Shown piece after piece: positions 27,751 to 37,736 of a DNA stretch of 64,000 bases (positions are counted from its first letter, which is position 1; every line of letters starts with the position of its first letter). The position numbers and the translations under genes were made by a program. The DNA is from Parathalassolituus penaei (GTDB taxonomy: Bacteria > Pseudomonadota > Gammaproteobacteria > Pseudomonadales > Oceanobacteraceae), in NCBI RefSeq assembly GCF_026626885.1, contig NZ_JAPNOA010000056.1:395218-459217 (forward strand), written 5' to 3'. The notes under the pieces were generated by a model that searched no databases, was not told where the DNA came from, and worked only from the letters and a program-made list of their open reading frames with translations.

Positions 27751-28555
27751 CGAGCAGCCAGACGGTAACTTCCAGCCGCTGCAACAGCAGCTGGCAAGTT
27801 ACATTCGCACCTATGGCGACAGCCCGGCTCCTGATGACGTTGCGCCTGAGCGTCTGGAGATTTATCGCGACCTGTTTGCCAACAATATTCGCAATCTGCT
27901 GGCGACAACCTTTCCGGTCACTTCAAAAGTCCTGACCAGTCCGCGCTGGCGTTTGTTGACCCGTGATTTTCTGCGCGAGCATCCTTGTGAAACGCCGTAC
28001 TTCGCCAAAATCAGCGAGGAATTTCTGGCGTATCTGCGTGGACGCGCTGGTAAGCCAGTCGCTCATCAGGACCCGCCGTGGCTGTACGAGTTGGCTCATT
28101 ACGAATGGCTGGAGCTGGCAGTAGACCTGGCGGAGGACGATAACGGCGAACGTTGGCCGTTGGATCATGGTTCCGATGGTCTGGACGAGTGGTTGTGTGA
28201 TGGCTGTGTGCGCCCAACCCTGTCGGCCCGAGCTGGGGTTTATCATTATCCGGTACACATGATTGCGCCTGATAATGCCACCCCGGCCGAAGTGCTGACC
28301 ACCTTGCTGGTGTTTCGTGATGACTCCGACAAGGCCCGTTTTTTACATACCAGCCCGTTTACGCTGGCGTTATTCGAACGCCTGCAGGCCAATGCACTGC
28401 GCGAGCCAGAGCAACAACGTGTTGCCAATGTGGTGCTGGACGAATTGCTGGAAAGCTTCGGACTCAGCCAGCAGGCCGCTGCGGTCGCGGGTGGTCACGA
28501 AGTCTTGCGCGGCTGGTGCCGTCTGGGCATTTTACGCAAGGATCGGAAAGACTGA
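27743..28555 (+). CDS. bufC: BufC/DUF2063 putative DNA-binding-domain partner protein
   Basis: 270 residues from ATG 27743, inside the end of bufB; an earlier in-frame ATG (27653) would overlap bufB by nearly 100 bases and lacks family support. The N-terminus matches the DUF2063/HvfC-BufC domain: LQQQLASYIRTYGDSPAPD, RLEIYRDLFANNIRNLLATT, FPVTSKVL, RDFLREHPCETPYFAKISEEF. The C-terminal ~120 residues form the usual second domain. MbnC/BufC-type proteins bind the leader peptide and present it to the B-type enzyme, so the two form a heterodimer. The pair is complete, but its peptide is missing locally. Followed 78 bases later by mlaA. Confidence 0.87.
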   Translation: MSNEQPDGNFQPLQQQLASYIRTYGDSPAPDDVAPERLEIYRDLFANNIRNLLATTFPVTSKVLTSPRWRLLTRDFLREHPCETPYFAKISEEFLAYLRGRAGKPVAHQDPPWLYELAHYEWLELAVDLAEDDNGERWPLDHGSDGLDEWLCDGCVRPTLSARAGVYHYPVHMIAPDNATPAEVLTTLLVFRDDSDKARFLHTSPFTLALFERLQANALREPEQQRVANVVLDELLESFGLSQQAAAVAGGHEVLRGWCRLGILRKDRKD

Positions 28556-28633
28556 TTCGCTGGTCGGTCATCTCTTGGTGAATGGCGTTTGCGCTGTTTT
28601 AATAGCCGCCAAAAGAAATCAGGGATTTTCAAC

Positions 28634-29446
28634 ATGTTGAATTCACGAAGCCGAGACTGGTTTGACCGTGGCCGCTCCTGGTTGTTGTCGGGCTCGTTGC
28701 TGCTGGCGACGCTGACCGCTGGGTCAGTGGTGAGTGCTGCAGAAAAGGCCGATCCTGACCCGTGGGAAGGCTTTAACCGTAGTATGTTTGCATTTAACGA
28801 CCGTCTGGATCGTTACATTGCCAAGCCGGTTGCCAAGGGCTACCAGGCGATTACGCCAAAACCGGTCGACGAATCGGTTACCCATTTCTTCTCCAACCTT
28901 GGAGAGGTTCTGGTGATTGTGAACGACGTGGGTCAGCTCAAGATTGGCCAGGCAGCGTCTGACACGGCGCGTTTTCTGGTGAACAGCACCGTGGGTTTCT
29001 TTGGTGTGTTTGATGTGGCCACCCACATTGGTCTCAAAAAACACGACGAAGACTTTGGTCAGACGCTCGGCTACTGGGGTGTTGGCACGGGCCCTTATCT
29101 GGTGTTGCCAATTCTGGGGCCAAGCACGGTACGTGATAGCGTTGGTACTGGTATGGAGTGGGGCTCCGGTATTACCTATACCAATACCGTTGATACCACG
29201 GGCGAAAAAGTGGGGCTGTTTTCGGTCAAGATGGTGGATACCCGTGCGGATCTGCTGTCGGCTGAAAGTATGATCACCGGCGACCGGTATGTGTTCCTGC
29301 GCAGTTTGTACCTGCAACGTCGTGAGTATCTGGTTAACGATGGTGTCAGCAACGACAGTTTTGATGATTTCGGCGATTTTGAAGAAGACGATGCTGAGTG
29401 GGACGACAACTGGGACAGCGAACCGGCGCCAGGCAAGGCAGAATAA
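28634..29446 (+). CDS. mlaA: MlaA family outer-membrane phospholipid-trafficking protein
   Basis: 270 residues from ATG 28634. It belongs to the MlaA/VacJ family that removes mislocalised phospholipids from the outer leaflet: DPWEGFNRSMFAFNDRLDRY, PVAKGYQAITPKPVD, TARFLVNSTVGFFGVFDVAT, FGQTLGYWGVGTGPYLVLPI, GPSTVRDSVGTGME. E. coli MlaA is a lipoprotein, but here the leader ends SVVSAAEKAD with no lipobox cysteine, so a soluble or beta-barrel-tethered form is expected. An acidic C-terminal extension (rich in Asp/Glu, ~25 residues) follows. The mlaFEDCB transport genes are not in the window. Confidence 0.92.
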   Translation: MLNSRSRDWFDRGRSWLLSGSLLLATLTAGSVVSAAEKADPDPWEGFNRSMFAFNDRLDRYIAKPVAKGYQAITPKPVDESVTHFFSNLGEVLVIVNDVGQLKIGQAASDTARFLVNSTVGFFGVFDVATHIGLKKHDEDFGQTLGYWGVGTGPYLVLPILGPSTVRDSVGTGMEWGSGITYTNTVDTTGEKVGLFSVKMVDTRADLLSAESMITGDRYVFLRSLYLQRREYLVNDGVSNDSFDDFGDFEEDDAEWDDNWDSEPAPGKAE

Positions 29447-29504
29447 TTCCGTTTGGCGAAAAAGGGTGTTGATCCGGGGTGACAATCCCGGATCAGGCCG
29501 TTAT

Positions 29505-29690
29505 GATGCCGTCACTCTTGGGGGAGTAGTCTGACACCTGTTCAGTGAAACACGTGTCGTGTGCGTCAACATTCTTGAGCCTCATTGCTCATGGCGTACA
29601 CAGCCCATCGCGGTTTGACGAGACCTGAGACAAACATCCGGGGCACTTTAACGAGGGCGGCCTCCGGGTTTGTCTCTGGTTATTCGCCGC
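29505..29690 (+). ncRNA. yybP-ykoY manganese riboswitch and expression platform
   Basis: Upstream of the TMEM165/GDT1 gene. The hallmark internal loop CTTGGGGGAGTAG (from 29518) and the downstream GTCAACATTCTTGAGCC (from ~29565) with GACGAGACC (~29618) match my memory of the gammaproteobacterial form of this Mn2+-sensing aptamer. A distal arm GAGACAAAC (29627-29635) is perfectly complementary to GTTTGTCTC (29668-29676), with additional CCGG pairing inside, which gives a plausible switching hairpin before the start codon at 29707. Boundaries are approximate. A covariance search with the Rfam model would settle it. Confidence 0.85.
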
Positions 29691-29706
29691 CCCCGGAACC
29701 ATTCAA

Positions 29707-30306
29707 ATGTTTGATCCAACTTTGATCGATTCCCTTGTGAACAACGGTTTTGCGTCGTCTGCAATTGCTGTCACTCTGGCAGAAATTGGTGACAAGACCC
29801 AGCTGTTGTCGCTGTTCCTGACTCTGCGTTTTGCCAATAAACCGGCTCTGGCCCTGGGTATTCTGCTGGCTACCTTGCTGAACCACGGCGTGTCTGCCTG
29901 GTTGGGCTCCTGGCTGGGGGTGGGTCTGGATACCTGGTTAAACGCCAGTTACGTGCGTTGGATTCTTGCGGCCAGCTTTATCGGTATGGCGGTGTGGGTA
30001 CTGGTACCAGACTCTGAAGACGATGAAGATTCGCGCTTTATGAGTATGGGTGCCTTTATGGCCACGCTGGTGCTGTTCTCGCTGGCGGAAATTGGCGACA
30101 AAACCCAGATTGCAACGGTGTTGCTGGCGGCTGAATGGCAGTCTGTATTCTGGGTAACCGCTGGTACTACTGTGGGTATGCTGATCGCTAACCTGCCAGT
30201 GGTCTGGTACGGCGAGCGTGTCATGAAGGTGCTGCCACTGGATCTGGTGCGTTACCTGACCAGTGCGGCGTTTGCTGTGATGGCACTCTGGACCCTGTTC
30301 GGCTGA
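29707..30306 (+). CDS. TMEM165/GDT1 family manganese (cation) exporter
   Basis: 199-residue inner-membrane protein of about six helices. The two hallmark metal-binding motifs are present, one per half: AEIGDKTQLLSLFL (~residue 24) and AEIGDKTQIATVLL (~residue 127), separated by a charged loop PDSEDDEDSR. Family members export Mn2+ (MneA in Vibrio) or exchange Ca2+/Mn2+ for protons. The riboswitch immediately upstream fits manganese-induced expression, so Mn2+ efflux is the likely job. A hairpin at 30323-30354 separates it from the convergent map gene. Confidence 0.92.
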   Translation: MFDPTLIDSLVNNGFASSAIAVTLAEIGDKTQLLSLFLTLRFANKPALALGILLATLLNHGVSAWLGSWLGVGLDTWLNASYVRWILAASFIGMAVWVLVPDSEDDEDSRFMSMGAFMATLVLFSLAEIGDKTQIATVLLAAEWQSVFWVTAGTTVGMLIANLPVVWYGERVMKVLPLDLVRYLTSAAFAVMALWTLFG

Positions 30307-30322
30307 GCGGGTTCCGGGAGGC

Positions 30323-30354
30323 AAACAAGCGGATCATTCTCTGATCTGCTTGTT
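30323..30354. terminator. Bidirectional terminator hairpin
   Basis: ACAAGCGGATC and GATCTGCTTGT form an 11-base stem with one mismatch between the convergent GDT1 and map genes. It is followed by TCG on the plus strand and by TTTGCC on the minus strand. Confidence 0.55.
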
Positions 30355-30380
30355 CGCTTGCAAGCCGTTGGGCGTACGGT

Positions 30381-31169
30381 TTAACCGATGCGCCATTCCT
30401 GCGGTTCTTCGGGCCGCAGGGTTAATACTTCAAAACCACCGGCGGTTACCGCAATGGTGTGCTCCCACTGGGCTGACAACTCGTTATCACGGGTGATGAC
30501 CGTCCAGCCGTCTTTCAGGGTTTTGACCCGCGCTGTACCAACGTTGAGCATCGGCTCGATGGTGAAGGTCATACCCGCTTCCAGGCGTACACCACGACCG
30601 GGCAATCCGTAGTGGTGAATCGCCGGATCTTCGTGCATCTGTTTGCCAATACCGTGGCCGCAATAGTCCGTCACTACCATGTAGCCGTGCTTGCGGGCAT
30701 GACGGTCAATCACATGGCCAATATCGCCAGTGGTGGCGCCGGGGCGAACTTCGCGAATACCCAGCCACAAGGCCTCGTAACAGACATCCACCAGCTTGTT
30801 GGCGGCTTCCGATGGCGTGCCAATCCGGTACATCTTGCTGGAATCGGCGATATAACCGTTTTTCTCGAGGGTGATGTCGAGGTTAACGATGTCACCGTCT
30901 TTGAGAATGTCATTGGCGGACGGTACGCCGTGGCAAACCACTTCATTAATAGAGGTATTCAGCGAGAACTGGAATCCGTACTGGCCTTTGCTGGCCGGAC
31001 GGCTGTGCAGCTCCTGCACAATAAACTGCTCGGTCAGGCGATCGATTTCCAGCGTGCTGATACCGGCTTTGACATGGTGGTCGAGGTAGGTAAATACCTG
31101 TGCCAGCAGACGTCCGGATTCGCGCATCAGCGCCAGTTCTTCACTGTTCTTGATGGTGACTCTAGCCAT
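30381..31169 (-). CDS. map: Type I methionine aminopeptidase
   Basis: 262-residue enzyme that removes the initiator Met from nascent proteins; cytoplasmic and normally essential. Pita-bread fold with the two-metal site visible: His in VCHGVPSANDILKDGD, Asp in DGDIVNLDITLEKNGYIAD, His in DYCGHGIGKQMHED, Glu in TFTIEPMLNVG, and final Glu in NELSAQWEHTIAVT. Unlike most organisms, where map follows adk/rpsB-tsf genes, it lies behind a ParD-like gene overlapping its start by eight bases. It is therefore presumably expressed from the palindrome-containing promoter at 31386-31420. Confidence 0.95.
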   Translation of the reverse strand: MARVTIKNSEELALMRESGRLLAQVFTYLDHHVKAGISTLEIDRLTEQFIVQELHSRPASKGQYGFQFSLNTSINEVVCHGVPSANDILKDGDIVNLDITLEKNGYIADSSKMYRIGTPSEAANKLVDVCYEALWLGIREVRPGATTGDIGHVIDRHARKHGYMVVTDYCGHGIGKQMHEDPAIHHYGLPGRGVRLEAGMTFTIEPMLNVGTARVKTLKDGWTVITRDNELSAQWEHTIAVTAGGFEVLTLRPEEPQEWRIG

Positions 31170-31383
31170 TGCTCACCATTCCTTCCTTGCTGGCTTGATC
31201 CTGAAGGTCAGCCAGTTTCAGTTGTTCGCGGATCAGTTGTTGATAGGTTTTGTCGGGATTGGACTCGGCCAGCATGCCGATGCGGATCCAGAATTCCGCC
31301 TGTGCATTGATGGAGCGCAGCATGGTGGTGCTGGCCTTGCGCAGGTCATCGTGAAGTTCATCACTGATACGGATAATACCCAT
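31162..31383 (-). CDS. ParD-like antitoxin-family protein (solitary)
   Basis: 73 residues from ATG 31383. It begins MGIIRISDELHDDLRKAS, a ribbon-helix-helix strand and helix, then INAQAEFWIRIGMLAESNP and QQLIREQLKLADLQ. This is the ParD-like family of type II antitoxins. No ParE or other toxin gene adjoins: the next gene on the strand is map, overlapped by eight bases. A 14-bp inverted repeat sits two bases before the start codon, as expected for autoregulation. It may have become a dedicated regulator of map (inference). The longer upstream frame to 31530 has no family support. Confidence 0.8.
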   Translation of the reverse strand: MGIIRISDELHDDLRKASTTMLRSINAQAEFWIRIGMLAESNPDKTYQQLIREQLKLADLQDQASKEGMVSNG

Positions 31384-31385
31384 GT

Positions 31386-31420
31386 ATACACTCTGTATAT
31401 AAAACGTATACGGAGTGTAT
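31386..31420 (-). promoter_or_regulatory. Inverted-repeat operator upstream of parD-like/map
   Basis: ATACACTCTGTATA (31386-31399) and the reverse complement of 31407-31420 (ATACACTCCGTATA) agree at 13 of 14 bases with a 7-base spacer. It covers the translation start region of the ParD-like gene and is the type of site a ribbon-helix-helix dimer pair binds. The rest of the 31421-31705 gap, upstream of divergent fadH, is AT-rich with no other clear site. Confidence 0.75.
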
Positions 31421-31639
31421 TGTCGAAGTTGTGTTTCGGCAACGGCTTTTCGGCTGCAGCACTCGGCATACACCGGAACTGAGACCTGTTTTGGCAAAAC
31501 AAGTGCCCGCATTGCTGTCTTCACCTGCAAGGTCTGGCTGGTATTCTGGTTGGATTGTCGGGTCAGATCTCTTTGCTGGCGAGGTTGATTGCTTCTATTT
31601 GTGTAAAAATTTCATTGCTGTCGTTATTTAAAAGCATAA

Positions 31640-33748
<2,109 letters not shown>

Positions 33749-33792
33749 TACGGTTTTGCAGTCGCTGATCAGACAATTGTGATGGCTTTGAA

Positions 33793-33826
33793 GCCGCTGT
33801 TTCCAAATGGAACAGCGGCTTTTTTA
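33793..33826 (+). terminator. Rho-independent terminator of fadH
   Basis: GCCGCTGTT pairs perfectly with AACAGCGGC, followed by TTTTTTATT. The remainder of the 33827-34294 gap is AT-rich. Nothing recognisable was seen in it beyond the likely promoter region of the MHYT gene. Confidence 0.9.
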
Positions 33827-34294
33827 TTGATGGTATTTTTATATTGTCATCATTGGGATTTGCTATCGACAGTGTGTTTGGTGCGCGATTGTCAGGCAGT
33901 TCAAAAAATATCCAATTGCATGAAATATACTGTTTGTTTTTGCTGATGTTTTGAACAGTGCATTTTTCTTTATGAATACAAGCAGTTGCCCGGATACCCG
34001 GTTTTTATGTGCGGATATGGCTTCGTTTTTCCACTTTTTATATGTGGATATTTTGTAGCAGGTGGCGAAATAAACTTGTACAAACGGGTTGCCTGAACGC
34101 GACTTGAAAACCTGAGTAAATTGGTTGAGTATTGTCTGTGCGCGATGAAATCTGATTTGTTGCGTAATCATCTCTTGTACAGACTTGTGCATTGTACAGG
34201 TTTCTGCGTAAGTTGCCCTTGGGTCAAACAAGAGCCTCTGACCAGCTACAGTCGATTCAAGGGATTTGAAATCGTCTCTAATAGAGGTAACGAT

Positions 34295-35056
34295 ATGGAA
34301 ACCGGATATAGTTTTGTTCTTGTTTTTCTCTCGTATTGTATTTCAGTTCTTGGTTCCTATACCGCGTTAAAACTGGCGGCGGGAATGGTGCTTTCACGAG
34401 ATAACACATTCTGGGTGTGGTTATTGGCAGCTGCATTTGCACTTGGTGGCGGCGGTATCTGGGCCATGCACTTCGTGGGAATGCTCGCGTATGAAACGCC
34501 GGTCGATTTTGGATATGACCTCGGCATTACCATGATGTCGCTGGTGTTGGCAGTCGCGGTGGTGGCGGTGGGGCTGTACATCGTGGCGCTGAAGCCGGAA
34601 GGCATTGGCCACCTGTTGGCCGGTGGTACTGTAACTGGCCTTGGTGTGACTGCCATGCACTATTCCGGTATGGCGGCCATGGTGATGCCGGGCAAGCTGG
34701 TCTATGACCCGGCTCTGGTGGGTGCTTCCATGTTAATTGCGATTGGTGCAGCGATCTGTGCCCTTTGGCTGGCGTTTAACGTGCGTCAATCGTGGCAGCG
34801 AATCGCCAGTGCGATGGTGATGGGCTTTGCAGTGTGTGGCATGCACTACACAGGTATGGCAGCTCTGCATCTGCAGTATAACCACGACATGTCGGCCATG
34901 ACGCCGGAGCTTATGAGCTACGAGGCCACTCTGGATCCAGCCGTGCTGGCGGTGATCATTGCTGTGGTTGTGGTTGGTCTTCTGGTGTCGCTGCTGGTGG
35001 GTACCATGGCGGGCTATGAAGAGCAGCGTCGTCTTGAAGCAGCACGGGCGAGATGA
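34295..35056 (+). CDS. MHYT-domain integral membrane sensor protein
   Basis: 253 residues from ATG 34295, preceded by AGAGGTAACGAT; an in-frame start far upstream (34121) is unsupported. Seven predicted helices carry the MHYT-type repeats with conserved Met/His: GGIWAMHFVGMLAYE, GVTAMHYSGMAAM, CGMHYTGMAALHLQ. MHYT domains are proposed to bind a metal such as copper and sense O2, CO or NO. Usually they precede a GGDEF/EAL output, but here only a short charged tail (GYEEQRRLEAARAR) follows, so this is a stand-alone sensor or a partner of another protein. Terminator at 35098. Confidence 0.9.
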   Translation: METGYSFVLVFLSYCISVLGSYTALKLAAGMVLSRDNTFWVWLLAAAFALGGGGIWAMHFVGMLAYETPVDFGYDLGITMMSLVLAVAVVAVGLYIVALKPEGIGHLLAGGTVTGLGVTAMHYSGMAAMVMPGKLVYDPALVGASMLIAIGAAICALWLAFNVRQSWQRIASAMVMGFAVCGMHYTGMAALHLQYNHDMSAMTPELMSYEATLDPAVLAVIIAVVVVGLLVSLLVGTMAGYEEQRRLEAARAR

Positions 35057-35097
35057 TTTCTCAGGATTTCTCCGCCTAACAGGTTTGCAGGTGGGTC

Positions 35098-35140
35098 AAG
35101 ACCGGCTCGAACAATGGATGTCCCCGACCGGTCTTTTTTC
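35098..35140 (+). terminator. Terminator after MHYT gene
   Basis: AAGACCGG pairs with CCGGTCTT, followed by TTTTCT. The loop is long at 22 bases, but the stem and T-run are good. Confidence 0.75.
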
Positions 35141-35296
35141 TGTTTGACTGCCCGTCACTTTCTGCGGTTGTCCGCTCTGGCGTGAAACCGTCGGGATTCC
35201 CGAAGGCCGGTAGCCTCTCTGGCTGGCCTTTGCCCTCTGCTTTGGCTAGGCTTCCGCTCTTCCTGAATATTTAGCCAGTCTTGCAGAAGCTTCTAC

Positions 35297-36793
35297 ATGT
35301 TTTTTAGCGAACAACGAGTCCAGTTTTTCCGTCCTCTGACCGGCAAGTACCGCGCCCAGATCGCCGAGTGTCTGCGCGAGCTGTACGTGCGTTTGTACAG
35401 CGCCAGCAATGCAGACTACGGTCAGGCCTTGCAGCGCGATGCGCTGGTAGGAATTTTCCAGGAAGCTCTGGAGCGTACGCCGTTTGATGGCAGCCTCGAT
35501 TCCGACGGTGAGGATGACACCCGTTTTCGTAACAGTCGTGAGCAGGCGGTCTGGGTTCTGAACCAGTTGCTGGAACACGGCTGGATCGAAAAGCAGCTGG
35601 ATCAGGCGACCCTCAGCAGCACCTTTGCCTTTACCCGACATGGCCGTGATTTCACCGAGCCGTTTGTTAACAGCAGCCGGGTATTGGCCCACACCCGTCA
35701 TCGCAATACCCGTAATACCCGCAATTCCCTCGAAGCGTTTGTGGATCGTGGTGACGTCTACGACCTGCTTGATGCCTTTGAATATTCCGAACGTATCATC
35801 AGCGACTTCACCGACGTGATTTCTGAACTGGATGAGCGCAAGCGCGATCTGGTACGGGAGATGGAAGACCAGTTGCTGGTTCGTCACGCCAGTGAGGCGT
35901 TTTTCGACTTTATGGAAAATCGCTTCCAGCCCGACCTCTCGGTGCGGCTATCGGCGGATAACGTTGAGCGTCATCGCGACCAGATCGAACAGCTGATCCA
36001 GAACATCCGGCGTCGCGACAAGGGTTTTAAAGCCAGCATTGAAAAACGTCTGCGCGAACTGATGCCCGAGCAGGCGCGCCCCGGCGAATCCTTGTTGTGG
36101 TGGGTGCTGGATGGTATCGAACAGCGTATGCGTAATGCTTCGGAAGTTATGCTGCCAGCCCTGCGTCGGGCCTTGCAGGGCTTCACCCGCCGCGCCGACA
36201 TCATCATGCGGCAGATGAGTTATCTGGCATCACAACAACATAACGACGTGCTGGCTGTGTGCCAGACCCTTGCGGCCCTGCCAGAAACCGAGCAGGACCG
36301 GCGCCTGTTAATGGCCGCCGACAGCATGGGGCTGCCGGGCATGGGCTTTGTTGATCCGGCCCAGGTTCGACTGGCACCACCGCGTCAGCGGCAAGTGCCG
36401 GTGGCCATGCTTGATCGTGCTGAAGCACCGCTGGATCACGATGCTCGCAAAGAGGCCTGGATTCGGCAGGTGCTCGATCAGGCCTTCCTGATTAACCAGA
36501 AAAACCTGCGCCAGTGGCTGGTGGACCAGCTCGGTTCTGGTCGGCAGATTTCCAGTCGTGAATTACCGGTCAACAGTGCCCGCGATTTTATGGCGGTAGC
36601 GCATGCCATCAGCCTTGGTTCGGCGGAGCAGGAAACCGCCAGTGGTTTCCGGATTCGTGTGGATTACGCCGATCCGGACGGTGCCTTCCTGCCGCCACCC
36701 GTGGCGGATGATCCTGCGCAAAGCTGTTTTGTCAGCAAGGATCATTTTGTATTCGAACTGATCGAAACACCGGTGCCAGCACTGAACTCCTGA
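35297..36793 (+). CDS. mksF: Condensin subunit MksF (kleisin; JetA-like)
   Basis: 498-residue kleisin-type subunit of the MukBEF-like Mks condensin that bridges the ATPase heads and recruits MksE. It opens FFSEQRVQFFRPLTGKYRAQ, a winged-helix region, and has long helical central stretches (LDERKRDLVREMEDQLLVRH; LPALRRALQGFTRRADIIMR). The C-terminal winged helix should contact the MksB head. It is first in a three-gene operon F-E-B, 71 bases from mksE. In Pseudomonas, Mks acts in chromosome organisation; in Wadjet (JetABCD) the same core limits plasmids with a nuclease. No JetD/MksG-type gene follows here. Confidence 0.88.
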   Translation: MFFSEQRVQFFRPLTGKYRAQIAECLRELYVRLYSASNADYGQALQRDALVGIFQEALERTPFDGSLDSDGEDDTRFRNSREQAVWVLNQLLEHGWIEKQLDQATLSSTFAFTRHGRDFTEPFVNSSRVLAHTRHRNTRNTRNSLEAFVDRGDVYDLLDAFEYSERIISDFTDVISELDERKRDLVREMEDQLLVRHASEAFFDFMENRFQPDLSVRLSADNVERHRDQIEQLIQNIRRRDKGFKASIEKRLRELMPEQARPGESLLWWVLDGIEQRMRNASEVMLPALRRALQGFTRRADIIMRQMSYLASQQHNDVLAVCQTLAALPETEQDRRLLMAADSMGLPGMGFVDPAQVRLAPPRQRQVPVAMLDRAEAPLDHDARKEAWIRQVLDQAFLINQKNLRQWLVDQLGSGRQISSRELPVNSARDFMAVAHAISLGSAEQETASGFRIRVDYADPDGAFLPPPVADDPAQSCFVSKDHFVFELIETPVPALNS

Positions 36794-36864
36794 CTACTCC
36801 GGTTCCAACCCTTGAATTCCGGTGTCGGCCATGGCGGGCGACACCCTCAGTCTGAAGAAACAAC

Positions 36865-37734
36865 ATGCTGCAACTGATTGAAAAACAACTGCAACAACAG
36901 GGAATCAGCCTGCGTGAATACTCCGAGCTGCTGATGCGTTTGCTCGACTACGGAGTGGTCTGTCGGGATGAAAGCCAGATTGAACAACAGCTGTACGACC
37001 GTTATCTGCGTATCGAAGCGCTGGTGCAGGACTACCTGCAGCTGATTGGCTTGCGGTTGCTGCATGATCGCCGTTTCCAGTTTTTGCGAGTGGTACCACC
37101 CGGTGCCCACGTTCCCGGTATGAATGACGATCCCGGGCACGAAGGCAGTCAGGCATTGCGTTTGCGCCTGAACCAGCACGAAGTGGCGCTGGTGCTGGTG
37201 TTGCGTGCGCAGTACGACAAGGCGTTGCGTGAAGGGGCGGTGGACGAACAGGGCTGTGTGCTGCTGGCCATTGAGACTCTGGCGATTGCCATGAAAAACC
37301 TGCTCAAACGCTCATTGCCGGATTCACCGGCAGAGCGCAAGAACCTGTTCCGTCGTTTGCGTCAGTTGCGTCTGGTGCACGTCAGCAACGATGAGCTGCT
37401 CAGTGATGCCGACGCCTGGTTGCGTATTCGGCCGCTGATCATGAGTTACGTCAGTGACGAAGTGCTGGCCGCACTGATGGCGGCACCGGCTGAAGGTGCG
37501 CCAGTACCGGAGCACAGCAGCACTGAGGCTCTGGAAAACGATTCGCAGGAAAACGACGCGCAGGAAAACGACGCGCAGGAAAACGATTCGCAGGAAAACG
37601 ATTCGCAGGAAAACGATTCGCAGGAAAACGATTCGCAGGAAAACGACGCCGACGCTGATAATCAGGACTCCGGTAATACCGATACGGCCGCGGCTGACGC
37701 GACTGATGTGGATGTTGACAGCAAGGACCTCTGA
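36865..37734 (+). CDS. mksE: Condensin subunit MksE with C-terminal repeat tail
   Basis: 289 residues. Residues 1-~210 are the MksE/JetB KITE-type winged-helix body: [60 protein letters not shown], and [20 protein letters not shown]. It binds MksF and DNA in the complex. From residue 224 the chain is an acidic low-complexity tail made of 7.8 copies of a five-residue unit ([10 protein letters not shown]) plus an Asp-rich end; typical MksE proteins end before this. The DNA units are nearly identical 15-mers, so the tail is recent or unstable. Two bases separate the stop from the mksB start. Confidence 0.88.
   Translation: MLQLIEKQLQQQGISLREYSELLMRLLDYGVVCRDESQIEQQLYDRYLRIEALVQDYLQLIGLRLLHDRRFQFLRVVPPGAHVPGMNDDPGHEGSQALRLRLNQHEVALVLVLRAQYDKALREGAVDEQGCVLLAIETLAIAMKNLLKRSLPDSPAERKNLFRRLRQLRLVHVSNDELLSDADAWLRIRPLIMSYVSDEVLAALMAAPAEGAPVPEHSSTEALENDSQENDAQENDAQENDSQENDSQENDSQENDSQENDADADNQDSGNTDTAAADATDVDVDSKDL
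37534..37650 (+). repeat. In-frame 15-bp minisatellite in mksE
   Basis: 7.8 copies of GAAAACGAYKCGCAG encoding ENDSQ or ENDAQ. Only the ATT/CGC-type serine/alanine codon differs between units. Copy number is likely to vary between strains. Confidence 0.9.
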
Positions 37735-37736
37735 TC

